Shown here piece by piece: positions 1 through 4,924 of a stretch of 7,237 bases of DNA; the stretch's first letter is position 1, and every line of letters begins with the position of its first letter. A model generated the notes under the pieces. It saw only the letters and a program-made list of their open reading frames with translations. It was not told the origin of the DNA and did not search any database. Source of the DNA: an uncultured Erysipelotrichaceae bacterium (lineage in GTDB: Bacteria; Bacillota_I; Bacilli_A; Erysipelotrichales; Erysipelotrichaceae); NCBI GenBank assembly GCA_902795525.1, contig CADBLN010000169.1:1-7237 (forward strand), in the 5' to 3' direction. The position numbers and the translations under genes were made by a program.

Positions 1-277
1 AAACTGAAACCATTATTGCTGTTGCACATATCCCATCACAATCGTAATCACCAAAAACAAAGACTTTTTTACCGGACTTCATGACATCATTTATTACCAT
101 GTGAAAATCCTTCAAACAAGGAGCTTTTAAAGTCTCATATATCTTAGGACTAAAAAAGGAATCCAATTCACTGGAATCGTATTGAAAACTAGATACTACC
201 TTAGCTAATAAACTACCAATTTGGTATCTTTCCATCAGCTCTTGATAGTTGTCTATATTCAAACTTTGATATTCCAT
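1..277 (-). CDS. recJ: RecJ single-strand DNA exonuclease, N-terminal part (cut by window edge)
   Basis: The first 92 codons of RecJ are present; the gene runs off the left edge. RecJ is a 5'-3' single-strand DNA exonuclease of the DHH phosphoesterase superfamily, acting in the cytoplasm in recombinational repair and mismatch repair. The visible part carries the family's N-terminal helical lead-in (residues about 18-60, with FFSPKIYETLKAP resembling the usual FL-x-P segment). It then has the first metal-binding DHH-superfamily motif, GDYDCDG, at residues 76-82, preceded by the beta strand KKVFVF. The later DHH motif, DHHA1 and OB domains lie outside the window. The ATG at 277 is chosen because GAAAGG at 284-289 sits 6 bases upstream. 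The gene starts 16 bases after the secDF stop, so it is very likely cotranscribed with it; secDF-recJ adjacency is known from Bacillus relatives. Confidence 0.93.
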   Translation of the reverse strand, partial: MEYQSLNIDNYQELMERYQIGSLLAKVVSSFQYDSSELDSFFSPKIYETLKAPCLKDFHMVINDVMKSGKKVFVFGDYDCDGICATAIMVSV

Positions 278-293
278 AGGATTCCTTTCGTAA

Positions 294-2252
294 TTATTTA
301 ACTTCGTTAATACCGAAAATGGTATTTTCTTTTAATTCTGTTGTTCTCTTAGCTTTCTTTTTGTTTTTAGTATTTGTTTTCAAACCATTAACAACTAAAT
401 GAGTAGCTAGTAAGATTGTTAAGCAATAAACCAAAACAAACATCAAGAAACCTGCAAGTAATACTTTAATATTCTTTAAAGGCAATAGCATCATTATAGC
501 TGCTATAAGCATTGGTCTTGAAACCAAAGCGTTAAATGTCTCATTGACAAACTTAGCTACCTTTTCCCTATTGACCTTTTCTCTTTGGAGCTGTTTAGCG
601 TTGGTTCTAAGCTCACTCATTACTGTTGGGAAAATTGCTAATGTAGTAACTAAAGCAACTAAAGTTAAGCCTAAATCGTCGCTCTTAAATAAAGAGTTTA
701 TGACTAAAGAGCTCAAAGTAACTAGCGAAACAACTATTGCATATACTAGAGGCTTTTGTCTCTTATATATTACCTTGTTGTAGATTTCAACCATAGCTAA
801 GATAATAGCTAACAAGGCTACTAATTGCAGTAATGAGGTTGGATTTGCTGTTAATACTAATAGCGCTCCAATTATTGCTAAACAAACAGCAATTATCAAA
901 GGCATCTTGCCACTTACCAAATTATAGACATCAAATTGTTTTACTTCTTTAGCAACGTAAACCTCGCCTTTTTCAACATCAGGAATATCTTTTTCTTTAA
1001 CAGCATATAGACTCTTGCTTACAAGATAATTAGAAGCAATTAGGTTTTTCACTGTAAAGTTATTACAAACAGCGAATATGACTAAACTCATTACAGCTGA
1101 AATACTAGCAACAATTGCAGCATTTCCATATGTTTTGGCAAACAGGATGTAAGCAATAAGAGCACTTATCGCTCCAAAAACAACAGCTTCCCAGATTGAA
1201 ACTTTATAATTGTCAAAAGCACTGTTAATGGCAGCGTTCAAATTTCTGCCTTTTAATAATTCTTGACGGAACTTTGAATAAAGCATACAGACATTATAAA
1301 TTGCCGCTGATAATACTAAAGCCATTATCATAATCATTGAAGAATTATAAACAGCTGAAGCACTAGTAGCAAGTTTTGTGGTAATAGCAACATAAACCAG
1401 TGCATATAAGCCACTAATCAAACCAACTATACCATAGCTGAAAGTCATTGCAGCACAAGCTACAACAGGGATTGCCCACATGATCAACCAAGCAGCATTT
1501 AAGCTTCTTGTACTAGCTTCACCATCAATTTCATTAAAGCTTGTTTCCACAACAGTTACGTTTGTTGGTAGTTGACCACCATTAACTACGGCAACCAAAG
1601 CATTTGCCTCCTCAATAGTATGATGAGTAGTAATATAGCAACTATCATTTATACCAGTATTAACTGTTGCGGCACCCAAGAAACTAGGATTGGCTGATTC
1701 TGACTCCACGTTGTATGAATCACTACCATTTTCAAAATCAACCCATAAGATCATCATTTGATTGCTGCTAGCTGCTAATTCGCTAGTTTTAGCTAAAAAA
1801 GTGTTCTTGTCTTTAACATTAATGTTTATATATACCAAGTCATTAGATGTCGTAACATTCAATGGATTATTTGAGTTCAAAACCTCTAAACCCATTAACT
1901 CTTCATCACTTGAATTTCTGAATGTTAAATTACCATTTTTAGTTATTACACCTCTAATGTTACTGAAATCATCAATACCACTAACTGTATAGGTTACTGT
2001 ATCTTCTTCAATAGTAAAATCAGCAGCTGTAGCTCCTAAATTTAGGAACCTTTGTTTCAAAACATTGGCGATGCTTTTAATATCATTGGAACCATCTGAA
2101 TTAGAAATCTTATAACTGATGGTATTGCCACCAGCAAATTCATTGTCCAAAAGCAATTTGTCTTTCAAACCAAGCTGTCCCCAAAAACCTAACATTAAAG
2201 CTATAATAATAGCTAAAATGGCCAAACTAAATTTTCCGCTATCTTTCTTCAT
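294..2252 (-). CDS. secDF: Divergent SecD/SecF fusion, protein translocase accessory subunit
   Basis: This is a 652-residue membrane protein of the SecDF family, which uses proton flow to help pull proteins out of the SecYEG channel on the outer face. Twelve hydrophobic segments can be seen, at about 8-28, 253-271, 273-293, 304-325, 353-372, 379-397, 450-468, 471-490, 500-521, 526-545, 579-596 and 598-620. This matches SecD (6) plus SecF (6). Between the first two lies an extracytoplasmic domain of about 225 residues. It has a weak D1 motif (EFAGG, 38-42, for the usual DLxGG), a P1-like segment (VLKQRFLNLGA, 64-74) and GGQLPTNVTVVE (225-236). A basic tail (625-636) ends the protein. Oddities: tyrosine 319 stands where SecD has Asp in DANV of helix 4, helix 10 has no acidic residue, and the SecF extracytoplasmic domain between helices 7 and 8 is missing. 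It is shorter than the roughly 740 residues of Bacillus SecDF. The start is ATG 2252, with AAGGGG 6 bases upstream, not the TTG at 2267. Confidence 0.88.
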   Translation of the reverse strand: MKKDSGKFSLAILAIIIALMLGFWGQLGLKDKLLLDNEFAGGNTISYKISNSDGSNDIKSIANVLKQRFLNLGATAADFTIEEDTVTYTVSGIDDFSNIRGVITKNGNLTFRNSSDEELMGLEVLNSNNPLNVTTSNDLVYININVKDKNTFLAKTSELAASSNQMMILWVDFENGSDSYNVESESANPSFLGAATVNTGINDSCYITTHHTIEEANALVAVVNGGQLPTNVTVVETSFNEIDGEASTRSLNAAWLIMWAIPVVACAAMTFSYGIVGLISGLYALVYVAITTKLATSASAVYNSSMIMIMALVLSAAIYNVCMLYSKFRQELLKGRNLNAAINSAFDNYKVSIWEAVVFGAISALIAYILFAKTYGNAAIVASISAVMSLVIFAVCNNFTVKNLIASNYLVSKSLYAVKEKDIPDVEKGEVYVAKEVKQFDVYNLVSGKMPLIIAVCLAIIGALLVLTANPTSLLQLVALLAIILAMVEIYNKVIYKRQKPLVYAIVVSLVTLSSLVINSLFKSDDLGLTLVALVTTLAIFPTVMSELRTNAKQLQREKVNREKVAKFVNETFNALVSRPMLIAAIMMLLPLKNIKVLLAGFLMFVLVYCLTILLATHLVVNGLKTNTKNKKKAKRTTELKENTIFGINEVK

Positions 2253-2253
2253 A

Positions 2254-2526
2254 CTAATCCCCTTCAAACATACTAGCTAAAGTTTCAAGCTTGTCTTTGC
2301 TGACTAAGCTCTCTTTAGTCAAATAATTAACAACATCTTCCACAGTTAAACTGTCAATATCACTGGCAATCTCACATAAATGCATAGGTATTCTTTTTTG
2401 CCACTTTGTATTCATTAACGCTCTTTCCACTTGATTATACTTTAAACTAGCCAAACTTTCTCTCTGCAGTTTTTTGACTTTTAAATCAATTAGAAATGAC
2501 ATTTTACTCTCTAAATTACTATCCAT
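2254..2526 (-). CDS. comN: ComN-like small post-transcriptional regulator
   Basis: This 90-residue soluble, charged protein has no signal peptide or membrane segment. It resembles the ComN/YrzD family (Post_transc_reg), whose Bacillus member is about 100 residues, affects comE mRNA and lies beside secDF. The similarity rests on the family pattern recalled from memory: a W-containing helix (NTKWQKR, 39-45, compare KKWKK), then EIASDIDSLTVEDVVNYLTKES (split here as EIASDIDSL 52-60 and TVEDVVNYLTKES 61-73), compare DIxSLSVxDYMNYxTxEA. The position directly before secDF supports the call. ATG 2526 is preferred because GGAG (2534-2537) lies 7 bases upstream; a TTG at 2532 would sit almost on the ribosome site. 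The stop TAG is one base from the secDF ATG, so the two are probably translationally coupled. The role in this organism is unknown; regulation of the downstream translocase or of another mRNA is only inference. Confidence 0.75.
   Translation of the reverse strand: MDSNLESKMSFLIDLKVKKLQRESLASLKYNQVERALMNTKWQKRIPMHLCEIASDIDSLTVEDVVNYLTKESLVSKDKLETLASMFEGD
2259..2264 (-). promoter_or_regulatory. Ribosome binding site of secDF, inside the comN-like gene
   Basis: AAGGGG on the minus strand lies 6 bases before ATG 2252 and within the last codons (GAA GGG GAT) of the preceding gene. It decides the secDF start against the in-frame TTG at 2267, which lies upstream of this site. It also implies that translation of the small upstream gene affects initiation of secDF. 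Confidence 0.75.
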
Positions 2527-2533
2527 AAACAAT

Positions 2534-2537
2534 CTCC
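2534..2537 (-). promoter_or_regulatory. Ribosome binding site of the comN-like gene
   Basis: GGAG on the minus strand is 7 bases before ATG 2526. It sits in a short predicted leader of about 16 bases downstream of the promoter at 2549-2577. It favours the 90-residue product over a TTG start at 2532. Confidence 0.7.
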
Positions 2538-2548
2538 AACACCCAATA

Positions 2549-2577
2549 ATTATATATTAAGAACGCTTCAGTGTAAA
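2549..2577 (-). promoter_or_regulatory. Near-consensus sigma-A-type promoter for comN-secDF-recJ
   Basis: On the minus strand there is TTTACA (2572-2577, five of six matches to TTGACA), a spacer of exactly 17 bases, and a perfect TATAAT (2549-2554). Transcription would begin near 2542, giving a leader of about 16 bases with its own ribosome site. This is the only strong promoter I see in the window and it would make comN-secDF-recJ a unit separable from the wall genes. The -35 hexamer lies mostly in the loop of the inverted repeat at 2563-2590. Assignment is by consensus only. Confidence 0.72.
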
Positions 2578-2590
2578 CAAACTAAAGCGT
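2563..2590 (-). repeat. Imperfect inverted repeat at the end of murD: weak terminator or operator
   Basis: Minus-strand arms ACGCTT (2585-2590) and AAGCGT (2563-2568) can pair over 6 bases. After one mismatch a further 3 pairs form (AGT/ACT, 2581-2583 with 2570-2572), leaving an 8-base loop. One arm includes the last codons and stop of murD. The bases after the stem on the minus strand (TCTTAATATAT) contain T residues but no clean U-tract, so as an intrinsic terminator it would be weak. It encloses the -35 of the comN-secDF promoter, so an operator role is equally possible. Confidence 0.35.
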
Positions 2591-3895
2591 CTTTTCATAA
2601 CTTAAAACTTGTTCTTTAAATAGTTTTCCCCTCACCTCATAATTAGGGAACTGATCCCAGGATGCACAGGCTGGCGAAAGCAATACAACATCTCCTTCTT
2701 TTGCATTCTTGTAGGCTTCTTCTAAAGCTTCAGACATGTTTTCAAATAATCTTACATCTTCATGCAACTCAACAAACTGCCCTTTAGTATCACCAAAAGC
2801 ATAGATAGTTTTAACATTATTTAAATATGGTTTTAAATCACCAAATCCTGTTTTTTTATCATAACCACCTGCCAGTAAATGAACAGGCTGTTTAAAAGCT
2901 TTTAAAGCCATGATAGTGCTGTCAACATTTGTACCTTTAGAATCATTATAATATTTGACACCATTTATTTCCGAGACAAACTCAATCCGGTGTTCTACGC
3001 CTTTAAACTCCTCTAGATACTGCTTAACGAAAACGGGATCTACTCCTAATAAGTAAGCCATGCAGCCTGCAACCATCGCATTTTGAACATTATGCATTCC
3101 TGGTAGTTTGAATCTATCAATATCCAATAAATCTATGTTTCTAAAACAAACATGATTGTTTTTGATTCTTAAATCCACGTCATCTTTTTCCAACGAAAAA
3201 TCAATAATCTGACAAGGGATGTTTTTACAATAATTAAGAACATTTAAATCATCTATATTTCTTAAAAAATAGTCATTTTCCGTTTGGTTCTTATATACTA
3301 GTGTTTTAGCTTTGTAATATGATTCAACATCACCAAAATAATCAATGTGGTCAGGACTTAGATTCATAATAGTTGAAACGTGTGGTTTAAAACTAGGTGT
3401 TCCCAATAATTGGAAAGCTGCAATTTCAATAGCTAATTCACTAGGCTTTTCTTCTTTTGAAAATATTTCACATAAAGGAAGTCCAATGTTTCCAGCTGCT
3501 ACATTTTGCGGATTAAGGCTCTTTAAAAGATCCCCCAGCATTGTAGTAGTAGTAGTTTTACCATTTGTTCCTGTAATTGCTGCATAAACTACTTCAGGAT
3601 GGTCATTTAAGGCCACTTCTATTTCATTAACAATACTTAAGCCTTTTTCCAAGAGTTTCTGAATGAATGGTACGGTATACTTAATACCTGGGTTTTTAAC
3701 AACAAACTCATACTCATTATTTAGTAAAAAATCTGGATGCCCATTATCAAAAACTTGAATGCCTAAAGATTCAAGTTGTTCTTTATTATCTATGTGATTT
3801 GAATCGGTTAAATAAACGTCATAGCCGATTCTTTTCAAATACTTGCTGGCGGCTATACCAGATAAAGCAGCGCCTACAACTAATACCTTACTCAT
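2582..3895 (-). CDS. murD: UDP-N-acetylmuramoyl-L-alanine:D-glutamate ligase (MurD)
   Basis: MurD is the cytoplasmic ATP-dependent ligase that adds D-glutamate to UDP-MurNAc-L-Ala in peptidoglycan precursor synthesis. The 437-residue length is typical. Visible are the N-terminal Rossmann-like UDP-binding domain (VLVVGAALSGIAAS, 4-17), the ATP P-loop GTNGKTT (109-115), NIGLP (136-140), NLSPDHIDYFG (178-188) with the conserved His, and lysine 197 in KTLVY, which matches the carbamylated lysine. Further on are LPGMHNVQN (264-272), EHRIEF (301-306), NDSKGTN (317-323) of the C-terminal domain, and LSPACASWDQF (406-416). In the usual E-x-SSFQL motif the two serines are alanines (EIAAFQL, 157-163). 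The start at ATG 3895 shares one base with the mraY stop (TAATG) and has GGGAG (3906-3910) 10 bases upstream. A longer in-frame start at 3952 would add 19 residues before the Rossmann strand and overlap mraY, so it is rejected. It is coupled to mraY. Confidence 0.97.
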   Translation of the reverse strand: MSKVLVVGAALSGIAASKYLKRIGYDVYLTDSNHIDNKEQLESLGIQVFDNGHPDFLLNNEYEFVVKNPGIKYTVPFIQKLLEKGLSIVNEIEVALNDHPEVVYAAITGTNGKTTTTTMLGDLLKSLNPQNVAAGNIGLPLCEIFSKEEKPSELAIEIAAFQLLGTPSFKPHVSTIMNLSPDHIDYFGDVESYYKAKTLVYKNQTENDYFLRNIDDLNVLNYCKNIPCQIIDFSLEKDDVDLRIKNNHVCFRNIDLLDIDRFKLPGMHNVQNAMVAGCMAYLLGVDPVFVKQYLEEFKGVEHRIEFVSEINGVKYYNDSKGTNVDSTIMALKAFKQPVHLLAGGYDKKTGFGDLKPYLNNVKTIYAFGDTKGQFVELHEDVRLFENMSEALEEAYKNAKEGDVVLLSPACASWDQFPNYEVRGKLFKEQVLSYEKTL

Positions 3896-4863
3896 TACAT
3901 CAATACTCCCATCAAAATACCTAAAATTGATAGCAAGGCACCAATTGACCAAAACATATATACTACTTTTTGTTCAGACATACCGCCTAATTCAAAGTGA
4001 TGATGAAGAGGCGCCATTCTAAAGAAACGTTTACCGTGAGTTAGCTTAAAATACCCAACTTGGATAATGACACTAACCACCTCAGCAACAAATACACCAC
4101 CTATTAAAACCAAGGCAATTTCTTCTTTTGTCACCATAGCAACAGCTGCTAACAAGCCTCCCAAAGCTAAGGAGCCGGTATCTCCCATAAAGATTCTAGC
4201 TGGGTGCATGTTGTACTTAAGATATCCAGCTAAACTACCAATAACAGCACATAAAAAGATGGCTATTTCAACATTATTACTTCTAACACAAAAATAAATA
4301 AATGGAATGATCGCAAAAATTACCAACCCTGCTGACAGTCCATCAAGACCATCTGATAGATTAACGGCGTTGGTTTCACCTGTGAACATAATGAATATTA
4401 AAACAACATAAAACCAACCCAAATCAATGTATTTATGGATAAATGGGATGATTATTTGCGTATCATTAACATTTTTGTAAATGAAATAGAAAGTAATTGC
4501 CAGAATTGATTGCAAGACAAATTTAAATAATGGTTTTAAGCCCTCATTGTCTTTCCTAACAACAATGATGAAATCATCAATAAATCCAATTAATCCATAT
4601 CCTAGAAAAGCTAGAATAACGACCCTCAAGTTTGATGATGAAAAGGCATTGATTTCCACAATAAGTGTCGCTATGATACTAGAAGCAATGAATACTAGTC
4701 CCCCCATTGTTGGAGTGCCAGTTTTTTCCTTGTGGCTTTGAGGCCCTTCTTCTCTTACTGTTTGACCAAATTTTAGTTTATGAAGCATTGGGATAGCTAA
4801 AGGATAAACCATTAAATCTATCGCTAATGCTAGCGCAAATGCAATCAACATCTTGACGTACAT
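3895..4863 (-). CDS. mraY: Phospho-N-acetylmuramoyl-pentapeptide-transferase (MraY)
   Basis: This is an integral membrane enzyme that transfers phospho-MurNAc-pentapeptide from UDP to undecaprenyl phosphate, forming lipid I. At 322 residues it has the normal family length, with about ten hydrophobic helices. Signature motifs are all present: KTGTPTMGG (47-55), the aspartate pair in GFIDDF (93-98), NAVNLSDGLDGL (165-176), FMGDTGS (225-231) with the third key Asp at 228, and the histidine motif MAPLHHHFE (283-291). It should therefore be active, and the family is the target of tunicamycin- and muraymycin-type inhibitors. ATG 4863 is chosen because GGAGGG (4869-4874) is ideally spaced; a TTG at 4884 would lie at the predicted transcription start. 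The gene follows pbpB after 61 bases and overlaps murD by one base, a normal dcw order. Confidence 0.97.
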   Translation of the reverse strand: MYVKMLIAFALALAIDLMVYPLAIPMLHKLKFGQTVREEGPQSHKEKTGTPTMGGLVFIASSIIATLIVEINAFSSSNLRVVILAFLGYGLIGFIDDFIIVVRKDNEGLKPLFKFVLQSILAITFYFIYKNVNDTQIIIPFIHKYIDLGWFYVVLIFIMFTGETNAVNLSDGLDGLSAGLVIFAIIPFIYFCVRSNNVEIAIFLCAVIGSLAGYLKYNMHPARIFMGDTGSLALGGLLAAVAMVTKEEIALVLIGGVFVAEVVSVIIQVGYFKLTHGKRFFRMAPLHHHFELGGMSEQKVVYMFWSIGALLSILGILMGVLM

Positions 4864-4868
4864 ACAAT

Positions 4869-4874
4869 CCCTCC
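4869..4874 (-). promoter_or_regulatory. Strong ribosome binding site of mraY
   Basis: GGAGGG on the minus strand leaves 5 bases to ATG 4863 and is the best match to the anti-Shine-Dalgarno sequence in the window. It fixes the mraY start and rules out the in-frame TTG at 4884, which is upstream of it. Confidence 0.8.
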
Positions 4875-4886
4875 AAGCCTGCAAAA

Positions 4887-4906
4887 TGTATTATACCATC
4901 AATACA
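4887..4906 (-). repeat. Small inverted repeat overlapping the mraY -10 box
   Basis: TGTATT and AATACA (4901-4906 and 4887-4892 read on the minus strand) form perfect 6-base arms around 8 bases. One arm covers part of the TATAAT box and TTTT follows it on the minus strand. It could be a repressor half-site pair, a very weak terminator for pbpB, or chance in AT-rich DNA. Confidence 0.25.
4890..4898 (-). promoter_or_regulatory. Extended -10 promoter candidate for mraY-murD
   Basis: On the minus strand TGG TATAAT forms a perfect -10 hexamer (4890-4895) with the TGn extension (4896-4898). The -35 region at the right distance (4913-4918, GGTATA) matches poorly, which extended -10 promoters tolerate. 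Start would be near 4883, about 20 bases before ATG 4863. It overlaps the inverted repeat at 4887-4906. Read-through from pbpB is also likely. Confidence 0.5.
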
Positions 4907-4924
4907 AGAAAATATACCTACAAA

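Noticed and set aside
544..783. Plus-strand open frame of 79 codons, and similar ones at 1762-1992, 3345-3587, 4067-4297, 4547-4741 and 6715-6975
   Set aside because: Each lies entirely opposite a well-supported conserved gene; I recognise no family in them and see no independent evidence of coding.
2253..2267. In-frame TTG start giving a 657-residue SecDF
   Set aside because: The TTG lies upstream of the AAGGGG ribosome site and overlaps the comN-like gene; ATG 2252 is ideally spaced.
3542..3556. TAG triplet run as a microsatellite or phase-variable repeat
   Set aside because: It encodes the threonine run after the MurD P-loop GK, which is common in this ligase family; triplet changes would not shift the frame.
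3896..3952. Longer MurD start adding 19 residues
   Set aside because: The added segment overlaps the end of mraY and precedes the typical MSKVLVVG start, which matches the family N-terminus and forms a TAATG junction.
4864..4884. TTG start for MraY adding 7 residues
   Set aside because: The TTG is upstream of the strong GGAGGG site and at the predicted transcription start.
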